The notes: generated by a model from the letters alone, not told the origin. Shown: positions 18,901 through 27,298, counted from the first letter of the stretch. The stretch is DNA of 64,000 nt from Streptomyces sp. M92 (GCF_028473745.1 NZ_CP101137.1:1488001-1552000), one strand, 5' to 3'. Made by a program: numbers and translations.

Positions 18901-19622
18901 CAGTGCGGCACCTCCTCGGTGGCGGGCAGCATCAGTTCGGTGCCGGCCGGCAGGTGGGACGGGTCGTCGATGCCGTTGGCCTCGGCGATCGCCCGCCACG
19001 CGCCCGCACTGCCGTACTCGCTCCACGCCAGCGACTGAAGCGAGTCCCCGGCGACGACGCGGTGCACGCGCTGGGCGGTGAGCGCGCCGGAGGTCGGGTT
19101 CTGGCCCTGGGTCGGGCCGGGGATCTCCACGAGGGACACCTGGCAGGTGGCGCGGATGGGAACGCCGGTGGTGCCGAAGAGGGTGTACTGCGCCTCGATC
19201 GACGAGACGTACGCCGTGAACCGGGCCGTGGAGAAGGAGCCCCACTCGAAGACCACCCAGGGCGGCGAGGGCTGCTTGGCGGCGATGCTCTTGGCGGTCA
19301 CCTCGCAGCACAGCAGCAGCGACTCGACCTTCTTCATCACGGTGTTGCCGCCCGGCTTCATGGAGGAGTCCAGGAAGATCTCCAGCGTCATCTCCCGCGG
19401 GTCGGCACCCATGAACTCCGGTTTCGAACCGTCCCGCACGGCCATCGTCGGCGTCGCCTTCCACTGGGCGCGCTGGGTGAGGGACAGCTGCGCCGGGTTG
19501 AACTCGAAGGCGAACCTCCGCATCAGCGCGCCGGGCGTGGTGGTCGTGCCGGTGGGCGGTTCGTGGATGGCGAGGTTGGCGCGTACGAGGCTCTTGCCGG
19601 CGCCCTTGCCGCTCTTTGCCAT
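18900..19622 (-). CDS. LysM-domain CIS hub/tube adaptor protein (Cis7/Afp7 type)
   Basis: 240 residues: an N-terminal CIS adaptor domain (about 30-175, with FEFNPAQLSLTQRAQW and DPREMTLEIFLDSS) and a C-terminal LysM domain (about 183-236, VHRVVAGDSLQSLAWSEYGS and PAGTELMLP). In eCIS particles this protein joins the tube initiator to the spike hub; in T4 the counterpart is gp53. The LysM fold here is a structural element, though peptidoglycan contact cannot be excluded. Its stop overlaps the spike gene start by one base. A 46-base gap separates it from the tube gene. Confidence 0.87.
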   Translation of the reverse strand: MAKSGKGAGKSLVRANLAIHEPPTGTTTTPGALMRRFAFEFNPAQLSLTQRAQWKATPTMAVRDGSKPEFMGADPREMTLEIFLDSSMKPGGNTVMKKVESLLLCCEVTAKSIAAKQPSPPWVVFEWGSFSTARFTAYVSSIEAQYTLFGTTGVPIRATCQVSLVEIPGPTQGQNPTSGALTAQRVHRVVAGDSLQSLAWSEYGSAGAWRAIAEANGIDDPSHLPAGTELMLPATEEVPH

Positions 19623-19668
19623 GGTCTCTTTCCTTCTGCCTCTTCTGTCCCTCTGCTGCGGGGCGCCG

Positions 19669-20091
19669 TCAGTCCGTGAACCCGTGGTGGGCGATCTCCA
19701 GGACCTCCGTGGCCACCGCCGGGCTGGCCGGGTCGAGGCTGGGGCCCTGCCAGCTGACGGGCAGCACCTCGATCAGCCCCCAGCGGGCGACCAGCGAGCC
19801 GTCCGCGCGCAGCGCCGAGATCTGCGCGGTGGGCCGCTTGATGCCGGTCTGCACGGAGGAGATCCACTTGGCGACCTTGGCCGTGTCCGGGGTGAGGGGG
19901 CGGGTCAGCCGGATGTTGGAGTAGGAGACGCGGGTGGGCAGTTGCCACACGAACCCGTTGTTGCCGCCCTCCTGGCGCTGCTCGATCTCCACGTGGGACG
20001 ACAGCCCTTCGCACCCGTTGAAGTAACCGAGGCTCTCGCCGTCGATGGTGAGGGTGAACCAGATCGTGGAGCCCGGGTCCTGGCGGGGCAT
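19669..20091 (-). CDS. gp19-family tail tube protein
   Basis: 140 residues matching the T4 gp19/Hcp-like tube fold: IWFTLTIDGESLGYFNGCEGLS (early beta strands), EQRQEGGNNGFVWQLP, the conserved SNIRLTRPLTPDTAKVAKW, and a closing EVLEIAHHGFTD. It could be the main inner tube protein or the tube initiator (Afp5/Cis5 type). Streptomyces clusters normally have more than one tube-fold gene; here only this one is present. Its position directly before the LysM adaptor favours the initiator role. There is no premature stop. Confidence 0.85.
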   Translation of the reverse strand: MPRQDPGSTIWFTLTIDGESLGYFNGCEGLSSHVEIEQRQEGGNNGFVWQLPTRVSYSNIRLTRPLTPDTAKVAKWISSVQTGIKRPTAQISALRADGSLVARWGLIEVLPVSWQGPSLDPASPAVATEVLEIAHHGFTD

Positions 20092-20142
20092 CGGGGGTGG
20101 CCTTTCTGTCGGGTGGTACGTCGGTCGCGAGGGGGCCGCCGG

Positions 20143-23100
20143 TCAGGCGCGGGGGTCGCGGAGTCTGCCGACGCGTTCGCGGTCCATGCGCAGTTCGGTG
20201 CGGACCAGGCGGGTGACGCGGCCGATGATCCGGTGCACCAGCTCGTCGAGCTGGAAGTCGGTCAGCTCGCGCGGGTCGAACCCGCCCGCGGGTACGGCCG
20301 TGTACGCGGGCGGCGGGCCCGCCTCCGGGCCGGGCGCGTGGGACGGGTGACCACCGGGCGGGGCCGTTGCCGCGCTGTACGAGGGGGGCGGCTCGTAGGG
20401 CGGGGGCGGGGGCGGGGGTGAGGCCGGGGCGCTCGGCGGTGAGTGCGGGGCCGGCTGGGACGAGGACGACCGGAAACGTCCCAGGGTGTCGGCGACGGTT
20501 GCCGACGCGGCGGCGGCGAGGGCGCCGATGGTGCGGCCGGGGGCGCGCTGGACCGGGAGCGCGGGGGCGGTGGCCGCGGCCGGGGTCGCGGGGGCTGGGG
20601 GTGTTGGGGTGGGTTGGAGTGTGGGGTGCGGTGCCGGTCGGGGTGGGGTGAGGGACGCGACGGGCAGCGCGGTACGGGCGGCGGTGGCGCCGGGTGGGGT
20701 GGGGCGGCGCAGGGGGGCGGGCTTGGCGGGGGTGCGCTGGCGCTGGACGGGGGGAGTGGGGGCGCCAGAGGTGGTGGATGGCGTGGGGGGAGCGGGTGGA
20801 GCGGGTGGGATGGTCGGAGTGGGTGGGGTGGCCAGAGTGGGTGGGGTGGTCCGCTGGACCGGGGGGTGTGCGGGGGTGCCGGGTGTGTGGGGGATCGGTG
20901 CCGGGGGTGTGGGCGTGGGGGCGGCGGCGGTGGTGGTGGCTCGCTGAACCGGCGTCGCGGTGGGTCGGGCGGGGGTGGCGAGTGGTCTGCTGTCGGCCGG
21001 TGCGGTGGAGAGGGGAGCGCCGAGGGGGGAGCGGCGGCGGGCTGCGGGCAGTGGTTCGGCGGGTGGTGGGGTGACGGGCAGTGGTTCGGCGGACTGTGGG
21101 GCGGCGGACAGCGGTTCGGCGCGCTGTGGGACGGCGGACAGTGGTTCGGCGGGCTGTGGGGTCGGGGCGACGGCCGGACGCGCGGGCGCGCCGGGCTCGG
21201 GGCTCGGGGCCGGGGCCGGGCGTATGCCGACGGGCCTGGAGGTGGGGGCGCCGAGGCCCGTGCGTGGTGCCGCGGTACTGCGCTGGACCGGGGGGACGGC
21301 GCGGGGGGCGCCGAGGCCCGCGCGGGGCGGCGTGGCGCCGGACCGGGCGGGGTTTATCGCGTCGGCGCCGGCCTCGGCGGAGTGTCCGGTGGCGGCCGGT
21401 CCGGTCATCGGACGGGACGTCCCTGCGGCGGCTCCCGGGGGCGACGGCTGAACGGAAGCCGGCGTGGCGCCGGGGGCGGGGGCGTGGTCCGTGGAGCGCT
21501 GCACCGCGGGTGCGGCGGACGGGCCGGTGAGCGGGCGCGGTGCCGTGGCGCGGGGTGTCGCTGTGTGCCCGGTGCCGGGGTCCTGTTCGGGAGCCGAGGG
21601 GCGCGATGTGTCCGGGCGGCCGGGTGCCGACGTGCGCCGCTGGACGGCGGGAGTGGTGCCGGGCGCGTCGAGGGGACGGTCCGTCGGGGAAGGGGCCGAG
21701 GGCGGCTGCGGCCCGGTTGTGCCGGGGACGGTGCGCGGTGGGGTGGGCGTGGTGGGGGCGGGGCGCTGTCCCTTGCCGGTGGGCAGGGTCGGGCCCGGTG
21801 CCGGGATGTCGTGGGACACGGCTCGCTGGACCGGGGGGAGGAGGGTGCCGGGTGCGGCGCCGGTCGTCGTGGTGTTGCCGGTCTCGTGAGGGGGGTGGCT
21901 GTCGCGCGGGCCGGGTGCCGGAGTCGGGCGGCCGGTGCGGGGTGCGGACCGCTGTACCGGGGTGCTCGTCGCCGGGGCGGTCGCTGCCTGGCCGGGGGTG
22001 CCGGGGGTGCCTGTGGTGCCCTTGGTGTCGGTGGTGTCGGTGGTGTCGGTGGTGTCGGTGGTGTCGGTGGTGCCAGTGGTGCCGGAGGGGCGGGTGCGCG
22101 GGTGTGCTTCTCGTGCGGCCGGGCTGCCGGTGGTCGTACTCGCACCGGGGGCGGCGGCGGGCGTGGCCCGCTGGACCGGCGTGGCGGGGGTGGCCTGCGC
22201 CGCGCGGGTGGTGATCGTCGGTGTGGGGTCCTGCGGAGGTTCGGGGCGCTGGGCCGGCGTGGTGGGTGACGGGGCGTCGGGGGTGGCCCGGGCGGTGCGG
22301 GTGGTGATCGTCGGTGTGGGGTCCTGCGGAGGTTCGGGGCGTTGGGCCGGCGTGGTGGGTGACGTGCCGCCGGGGGCGGACGTGGACCGGTCGCCTGGGG
22401 GGTTTGTCCCTGGAGGCGTGCGTCGGGCGGTGACCGTCGTCGGCGCGGGGGTGGCGGGCGTGGACCGCTGGACGGGGAGGCCGGTCGTGGTGCCCTCCGG
22501 GCCGACCGGTGCGGTGCCGTGACCGAGTGCGGTCGGCCGCGCCGGGGCGCCGGGTGTCGGCGTACCGGCGCCTGGTGCGATCGCGTTGCGGTCGCCCGTG
22601 GTGCTCGTGCGGGGACCGGGCGCAGTTCGGCGTACCGGCGTGCCGGTGCTCGGCGTGATGAGGTTGTGGTCGTCGGGTGCGTTGGTGCGGGAGTTGTGGG
22701 CCGAGGGTTGTGTGGGTGCAGCGATGCTGGGGCCGGGTGTCGCTCGCTGGACCGGCGTACTCGCGCTCGGCGCCGTCGGGTGGCGGTCACCGGCCGCGTT
22801 CGTGCGGGAACCGGCGGGCGCGGGCCCTGTCGGCGTACCGGTGGCTGGAGATGTCGTGCTGCGGGCGTCGGACGCACCCGGGCCCGAGTCGGGCGTCGCT
22901 CGCTGTACCGGCGTACCGGCGACGGGCGTGCTCCCCGCCCGGTCGCCGGGCGCGTTGGTGCGCGAGGCCGCGGTACCGCTGGAGCCGGGCGTCATCTCCC
23001 GTCGGCGCACAGCACGCTGGACCGGCGTCCCGGATGCCGGGGCGCCGTGACGGCCGTCCGGCCCGGTGCCGGAATCGGAGCGGGAGCCGGCGTCCGAGCC

Positions 23101-23190
23101 GGACCCCGAGCCGGACCCCGAGCCGGACCCCGAGCCGGACCCCGAGTGGAGTCCCGGGCCGGAACCGGGCCGGGACGTGGCGCCCGGCAC
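20143..23190 (-). CDS. Long disordered VQR-repeat protein of the CIS operon
   Basis: 1015 residues from GTG 23190 (an in-frame TGA lies 36 bases upstream, so the true start cannot be much earlier). It begins with a Gly-Ser dipeptide run coded by four copies of a 12-base unit (about 23101-23148). Residues about 40-900 are Pro/Thr/Ala/Ser-rich and carry 14 VQR motifs, mostly as TPVQR(A/S)T or PPVQR, plus two PAQR and one PVRR; early repeats also contain (S)RTNAPGDR. The last 45 residues are different: a charged helical module (ELTDFQLDELVHRIIGRVTR then LVRTELRMDRERVGRL). Similar VQR motifs precede DUF4157 domains in eCIS-linked proteins, but no DUF4157 domain is present here. Function unknown; a disordered cargo, adaptor or tape-measure-like role are options. 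No good Shine-Dalgarno is seen. Confidence 0.72.
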   Translation of the reverse strand: MPGATSRPGSGPGLHSGSGSGSGSGSGSGSGSDAGSRSDSGTGPDGRHGAPASGTPVQRAVRRREMTPGSSGTAASRTNAPGDRAGSTPVAGTPVQRATPDSGPGASDARSTTSPATGTPTGPAPAGSRTNAAGDRHPTAPSASTPVQRATPGPSIAAPTQPSAHNSRTNAPDDHNLITPSTGTPVRRTAPGPRTSTTGDRNAIAPGAGTPTPGAPARPTALGHGTAPVGPEGTTTGLPVQRSTPATPAPTTVTARRTPPGTNPPGDRSTSAPGGTSPTTPAQRPEPPQDPTPTITTRTARATPDAPSPTTPAQRPEPPQDPTPTITTRAAQATPATPVQRATPAAAPGASTTTGSPAAREAHPRTRPSGTTGTTDTTDTTDTTDTTDTKGTTGTPGTPGQAATAPATSTPVQRSAPRTGRPTPAPGPRDSHPPHETGNTTTTGAAPGTLLPPVQRAVSHDIPAPGPTLPTGKGQRPAPTTPTPPRTVPGTTGPQPPSAPSPTDRPLDAPGTTPAVQRRTSAPGRPDTSRPSAPEQDPGTGHTATPRATAPRPLTGPSAAPAVQRSTDHAPAPGATPASVQPSPPGAAAGTSRPMTGPAATGHSAEAGADAINPARSGATPPRAGLGAPRAVPPVQRSTAAPRTGLGAPTSRPVGIRPAPAPSPEPGAPARPAVAPTPQPAEPLSAVPQRAEPLSAAPQSAEPLPVTPPPAEPLPAARRRSPLGAPLSTAPADSRPLATPARPTATPVQRATTTAAAPTPTPPAPIPHTPGTPAHPPVQRTTPPTLATPPTPTIPPAPPAPPTPSTTSGAPTPPVQRQRTPAKPAPLRRPTPPGATAARTALPVASLTPPRPAPHPTLQPTPTPPAPATPAAATAPALPVQRAPGRTIGALAAAASATVADTLGRFRSSSSQPAPHSPPSAPASPPPPPPPYEPPPSYSAATAPPGGHPSHAPGPEAGPPPAYTAVPAGGFDPRELTDFQLDELVHRIIGRVTRLVRTELRMDRERVGRLRDPRA

Positions 23191-23273
23191 CGGGGCGCTG
23201 CCTGCCGGTCCGCTCGCCGTCCCGCGTCAGAGGGGGTTGTCTTCGCGGCTGTTGGGCCGTTCCGACGTCCCAA

Positions 23274-23303
23274 ACCTTAGCGGACTTTCCCGGCGTTTCC
23301 CAA
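23274..23303 (-). promoter_or_regulatory. Promoter P2 upstream of the CIS operon
   Basis: TTGGGA (23303-23298) and TAAGGT (23279-23274) with an 18-base spacer on the minus strand. The predicted transcript would start near 23267, 77 bases before GTG 23190. Confidence 0.6.
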
Positions 23304-23454
23304 TCGGTGTCGAGCGGGTCGCCGAGTCCCTTCGGAATTGAATTCGGACATGCCGAAACAGTTCCCGGAAGGAGGTCGTGCTGGTGGTTGGGTGCCGCTG
23401 ACGCGGCGGAAGGTGTTGCCGCAGAACCGTTACGGCCCGGTGGCAACCCGAAGA

Positions 23455-23483
23455 ACCTTACGGATCGCCCAAGGGGCTGTCAA
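23455..23483 (-). promoter_or_regulatory. Promoter P1 upstream of the CIS operon
   Basis: TTGACA (23483-23478) and TAAGGT (23460-23455) with a 17-base spacer on the minus strand: a perfect -35, TAnnnT -10 and ideal spacing, one of the best vegetative promoters in the window. A second TTGACA (23496-23491) lies just upstream without a matching -10. Confidence 0.68.
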
Positions 23484-23502
23484 GCGTCTCTGTCAAGATC
23501 TT

Positions 23503-24051
23503 TTAATCGAGGTCGCTGAGTCGGCCACCGGCGTCGGGCTGGGCATGCTCGACCCTGCGGAGCAGGCGGGTCAGCACCTCGCCGAGGGCCGACCGCTCGT
23601 CCGCCGAGAGGTCCTGGAGCAGGTCCTCCTCGAAGACCGTGGCGAGGCGCATGGCCTCCAGCCACTTCTCCCGCCCCTCCGCCGTCAGCTCGACGATGAC
23701 GCGGACCCGGTTGGACTCGTCCCGGTCCCGGGTGACGAGCCCCTCCCCCACCATGCGGTCGATGCGGTGGGTCATGGCGGCCGGGGTGAGGCCGAGGCGC
23801 TTGGCGAGGTCGCCGGGGCCCAGGCGGTAGGGGGCGCCGGAGAGGACGAGCGCCTTCAGCACCTCCCAGTCGGTGTTGCTGATGCCCAGGTCGGCGGTCT
23901 GCCGGCCGTACGCCACGTTCATACGGCGGTTCAGGCGGGAGAGTGCCGAGACGATCTTCTCGACCTGGGGGTCGAGGTCCTGGAACTCGCGCTGGTAGGC
24001 GGCGATCTGTTCTTCGAGTGTCGGCTCGCCGGCGCCGGAGGTGTCGCCCAT
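23503..24051 (-). CDS. MarR-family transcriptional regulator
   Basis: 182 residues. A helical dimer region (about 15-55) precedes a winged helix-turn-helix with ISNTDWEVLKALVLSG and LGPGDLAKRLGLTPAAMTHRIDRM (about 57-100), the wing RDRDESNRVRVIVELTAEG and a C-terminal dimer helix. MarR proteins usually repress a divergent efflux gene and release DNA on binding a small ligand; the divergent MFS exporter gene here fits that pattern. The region between them is AT-richer and holds several inverted repeats. Its transcript runs leftward into the CIS promoters. Confidence 0.9.
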   Translation of the reverse strand: MGDTSGAGEPTLEEQIAAYQREFQDLDPQVEKIVSALSRLNRRMNVAYGRQTADLGISNTDWEVLKALVLSGAPYRLGPGDLAKRLGLTPAAMTHRIDRMVGEGLVTRDRDESNRVRVIVELTAEGREKWLEAMRLATVFEEDLLQDLSADERSALGEVLTRLLRRVEHAQPDAGGRLSDLD

Positions 24052-24083
24052 GGCCCGCAGTATGGCACGGGACTCCTTTGCCT

Positions 24084-24132
24084 CGAAGTCCTTCGCTGTG
24101 TACTCTTTACCTTCGAACTTTAGCTTCTAAGT
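24084..24132. promoter_or_regulatory. Candidate MarR operators in the divergent MarR/MFS spacer
   Basis: Three dyads cluster between the two starts: CGAAG-TC-CTTCG (24084-24095), TTCGAA (24112-24117) and ACTTTAG-CTT-CTAAGT (24117-24132). Density and position suit autoregulation plus control of the exporter; none is proven. Confidence 0.45.
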
Positions 24133-24175
24133 CTTCAGCTTTAACGGCTGGAGCAGCGACCCAGAGAGGGTGAAC

Positions 24176-25465
24176 GTGACCAGGGCAATGGGCGCAGCGA
24201 TGCGCCGGATCCACGTGGGCAACGCACTCAGCGCGTTCGGGCTCGGCTTCACCGTCCCCTACCTGTACGTCTATGTGGCGCAGGTACGGGGACTCGGTTC
24301 TGTCACGGCGGGTCTCGTACTCGCCGTCTTCGCCGTGGCCGCGCTGATAGTGCTGCCGTTCGCCGGGCGGGCCATCGTCCGGCGGGGCCCGCTGCCGGTA
24401 CTGCTGGTCGCCCTGGTCACCGCCGCGCTCGGCGCGCTGAGCCTCGGGCTCTCGGCCTCGGCCACCACCGTGCTGCTGTCCGCCGCCGCGCTGGGGGCGG
24501 GGCAGGCCGTGATGCAGCCGGCGCTCGCGACGATGATCGTGGACTGCTCGACGACCGAGACGCGGTCGCGGGCGTTCGCGATGCAGTTCTTCCTCCAGAA
24601 CCTGGGTCTCGGCGTCGGGGGGCTCATCGGTGGGCATCTGGTCGACACCTCGAAAGCGTCGTCGTTCACGCTGCTCTTCGCCATCGAGGCGGCGATGTTC
24701 CTGGTGCTGGTCGCGGTGATGGCGACGGTGCGCGCGCCGCGGGCGCCGCGTATCGAGGAGGCGCCGGGACAGTCCGCCGGTGGCAGCTGGAAGGAGCTGC
24801 TCGGCAACCGGGCCATGGTGCAGCTGTGCGTGCTGGGCTTCGTACTGTTCTTCGCCTGCTACGGGCAGTTCGAGTCGGGGCTGAGCGCGTACGGCGTCGA
24901 GGCGGCCGGGATCTCCACGTCCGCGCTGGGGACCGCGCTGGCGGCCAACACGCTGATGATCGTGGTCGCGCAGTTCGCGGTGCTGAAGTTCGTGGAGCGC
25001 CGGAAACGGTCGCGAGTGATCGCCTCGGTGGGGCTGATCTGGGCCGTGGCGTGGGCCGTGGCCGGGTACGCCGGGCTCGGGCACGGCAGCCAGGCGATGG
25101 CGACGGCCGCCTTCATCTCGACGTACGCGCTCTTCGGGCTGGGTGAGGCACTGCTTTCGCCGACGCTGGCGCCGCTGGTGGCGGACCTGGCGCCGACCGG
25201 TCTCGCCGGGCAGTACAACTCCGCCTTCGCCCTGGTGAAGCAGCTCGCGCTGGCGATCGGGCCGGCGGTGGGCGGGCCGCTCGGGGCCTCGCTGCACGCG
25301 CCGTACATCGTGGCCTTCACGCTGATCTCGCTGGGCATCACGGTGCTGGCGGTGCGGCTGGGGCGGCAGCTCACGGACGTACAGAACCAGCCGTCGCTCG
25401 GGCGGAGCCGGGTGGTCACGCAGGGCGGGGCGCCGGCCGACGCGGTGGCGGCCGCGGAGGCGTGA
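24176..25465 (+). CDS. MFS transporter, probable drug exporter
   Basis: 429 residues with 12 predicted membrane helices, major facilitator fold: first helix GNALSAFGLGFTVPYLYVYV, loop 2-3 with RRGPLPVLL, and a central loop (about 200-215, RAPRAPRIEE). Close homologues are annotated as efflux permeases, and the divergent MarR gene supports export of a toxic small molecule. GTG 24176 is preferred over GTG 24170 because GAGAGG (about 24163-24168) then has proper spacing. Substrate unknown. Confidence 0.87.
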   Translation: MTRAMGAAMRRIHVGNALSAFGLGFTVPYLYVYVAQVRGLGSVTAGLVLAVFAVAALIVLPFAGRAIVRRGPLPVLLVALVTAALGALSLGLSASATTVLLSAAALGAGQAVMQPALATMIVDCSTTETRSRAFAMQFFLQNLGLGVGGLIGGHLVDTSKASSFTLLFAIEAAMFLVLVAVMATVRAPRAPRIEEAPGQSAGGSWKELLGNRAMVQLCVLGFVLFFACYGQFESGLSAYGVEAAGISTSALGTALAANTLMIVVAQFAVLKFVERRKRSRVIASVGLIWAVAWAVAGYAGLGHGSQAMATAAFISTYALFGLGEALLSPTLAPLVADLAPTGLAGQYNSAFALVKQLALAIGPAVGGPLGASLHAPYIVAFTLISLGITVLAVRLGRQLTDVQNQPSLGRSRVVTQGGAPADAVAAAEA

Positions 25466-25482
25466 CCCGAGCAGTCGGGTCG

Positions 25483-25530
25483 AGGCGGTGAGGCCGTGCC
25501 GGGCGGGTGCCCGTCAGGGCCTCACCGCCT
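25483..25530. terminator. Bidirectional terminator between MFS and SpoIIE genes
   Basis: Perfect 13-base-pair stem AGGCGGTGAGGCC (25483-25495) / GGCCTCACCGCCT (25518-25530). A smaller dyad GACCCGA-GCAG-TCGGGTC precedes it at 25464-25481. The right arm overlaps the last codons of the convergent gene. Confidence 0.75.
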
Positions 25531-27193
25531 TTCTCTCTTCTGTCGGCTTCGGCAGGAGGAACTCGCACCAGACCGCCTTGCCGCCGCCGGGTGTGCGCCG
25601 GGAGCCCCAGTTGGAGGCGATCGTCGCGACGATGGCGATGCCCCGGCCGGACTCGTCGCCGGGTTCCGCGCGGCGGCGTCTGGGCAGGTGGTCGTCGCCG
25701 TCGGTGACCTCGATGATCAGGCGGCGGTCGGTACGGCGCAGGCGCAACCGCATGGGGGGCGTGCCGTGCTGGAGGGAGTTGGCGACCAGTTCGCTGGTGG
25801 CCAAGACCCCCAGGTCGTGCAGGTCGGTGGGGAAGCGCCAGCTGGTGAGGACGCCGGAGGCGAAGGCACGCGCGCGTGGGGCCGCTTCGACGCCGCCGAG
25901 CAGTTCCAGGGCGGCGTTGCGGAAGCGTTCTGCCTCGGCGCCCTTGCGGGCGGGGTGCTGGAGGACGAGGACGGCGACGTCGTCGTCGTGGTCCGGGGTG
26001 ACGCCGGCCGAGCGGACCAGGCGGTCGCAGACGACCTGGGGGCTGCCGGTGGCGCCGGACAGGGCGCGTTCCAGGGCGGCGATGCCCTCGTCCAGGTCCT
26101 CGTCGCGGCGTTCCACGAGGCCGTCGGTGTAGAGGACGGCGGTGGAGCCGGGGGTGAGGGCGATCGAGCCGGACGTGTGCATCCAGCCGCCGGTGCCGAG
26201 CGGGGGGCCGGTGGGTTCGTCGGCGCGCTGGACGGTGCCGTTGTGGTCGCGGACCAGGATGGGCAGGTGGCCGGCGGACGCGTAGACGAGCCTGCCCTCG
26301 TTCGGGTCGTGGATGGCGTAGACGCAGGTGGCGATCTGGTTGGCGTCGATCTCGGTGGCGAGGCCGTCGAGGAGCTGGAGGACCTCGTGCGGGGGCAGGT
26401 CGAGGCGGGCGTAGGCCCTGACCGCCGTACGGAGCTGGCCCATGACGGCCGCCGCGCGGACGCCGCGTCCCATGACGTCGCCGATGACGAGGGCGCTGCG
26501 GCCACCGCCGAGGGTGATCACGTCGTACCAGTCGCCGCCGACGGCGGCCTCGGTGCCGCCGGGGTGGTAGGTGGCGGCGACGCGCAGGTCGTCGGGTTCC
26601 TCCAGTTCCTGCGGGAGCAGGGAGCGCTGGAGGGTGACGGCGGTCTCGCGCTGGCGGCCTTCGCTCGCGCGGAGGCGGGCGGCGGCCTCGGCGTGGTCGG
26701 TGACGTCGGTGGCGAAGACGAGGACACCGCGGTCGCCGTCGTCGGCGTGGGGCTCGGTGACCGGGGTGCAGGTGAAGGTGTAGGAGCGGCCGTCGGGGGC
26801 CTTGCGGGACTTGAGGGTGCGGGGTCTGCCGCTGCGCTGGACCTGGTCGAGGAGGGGGAAGAGGCCCAGTTCAAAGAGTTCGGGGAGGGCGTCGCGGGCG
26901 CGTTCGCCCAGGGCGCGGGTGCCGAAGGCGCCGACGTAGGCGTCGTTGACGTAGGCGAGGCGGTGGTCGGGGCCGTGTACGAGGGCGACGAGGGCCGGGA
27001 CACGGTCGAGGACGTCGCGCACGGGCAGTTCGTCGACGGCGGGTACGGGCGGGGGCTCGTCGGTCAGCTGTTCGGCGCGGGCGGCGGGTACGGAGCCGTC
27101 CGGCCGGCGGTCCGGGGTGAGCGGCGGATCGGTCCGCGCTGCGGCGCGGCGCTGCGTTCCGGGGAGCCGGGCGCTCCAGCGCGTGAAGTTCAC
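25514..27193 (-). CDS. PAS-PP2C(SpoIIE)-HATPase signalling protein
   Basis: 559 residues: a PAS domain (about 55-165, with LAYVNDAYVGAFG), a SpoIIE-type PP2C phosphatase (about 190-385, with GGDWYDVI, IGDVMGRGVRAA, SAGHLPILVRD, LYTDGLVERRDEDLDEGI) and a C-terminal anti-sigma-like HATPase_c kinase (about 415-545, with ATSELVANSLQHG and GRGIAIVATIA). This fusion couples sensing, dephosphorylation of anti-anti-sigma proteins and their phosphorylation, a widespread Streptomyces partner-switch architecture. The input ligand and the partner proteins are not encoded nearby. The gene is codirectional with the NDH-2-like gene 105 bases upstream. Confidence 0.9.
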   Translation of the reverse strand: MNFTRWSARLPGTQRRAAARTDPPLTPDRRPDGSVPAARAEQLTDEPPPVPAVDELPVRDVLDRVPALVALVHGPDHRLAYVNDAYVGAFGTRALGERARDALPELFELGLFPLLDQVQRSGRPRTLKSRKAPDGRSYTFTCTPVTEPHADDGDRGVLVFATDVTDHAEAAARLRASEGRQRETAVTLQRSLLPQELEEPDDLRVAATYHPGGTEAAVGGDWYDVITLGGGRSALVIGDVMGRGVRAAAVMGQLRTAVRAYARLDLPPHEVLQLLDGLATEIDANQIATCVYAIHDPNEGRLVYASAGHLPILVRDHNGTVQRADEPTGPPLGTGGWMHTSGSIALTPGSTAVLYTDGLVERRDEDLDEGIAALERALSGATGSPQVVCDRLVRSAGVTPDHDDDVAVLVLQHPARKGAEAERFRNAALELLGGVEAAPRARAFASGVLTSWRFPTDLHDLGVLATSELVANSLQHGTPPMRLRLRRTDRRLIIEVTDGDDHLPRRRRAEPGDESGRGIAIVATIASNWGSRRTPGGGKAVWCEFLLPKPTEERKAVRP

Positions 27194-27298
27194 GAATCCT
27201 TGCCTCGTGTCCTTGCCTCGTGTAGTTGTCGGCCGCAGTCTGGCAGGGTGCGGGCCGGGCCGACATCCGTCAGACGCCGGACTTGCCGGGGGAGTTCC

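Larger units (their letters stand above)
23191..23502. other. 312-base gap at the CIS / MarR junction
   Basis: No gene. On the minus strand it holds two near-consensus vegetative promoters, both reading toward the CIS operon, in sequence less GC-rich than its surroundings. The promoter layout and the stretch around 23240-23310 remind me of Streptomyces rRNA operon upstream regions, but no 16S sequence follows. It is the boundary where gene order changes from the SCO42xx-like to the SCO41xx-like neighbourhood. Confidence 0.6.

Noticed and set aside
14488..19038. Long plus-strand frames opposite the CIS genes
   Set aside because: Val/Gly/Asp-rich shadows of baseplate J, gp25 and spike genes, without start signals.
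20443..22269. Plus-strand Gly/Arg/Trp-rich frame of 608 residues
   Set aside because: Complement of the Pro/Thr-rich VQR gene; Gly/Trp/Arg composition follows from GC-rich codons on the opposite strand.
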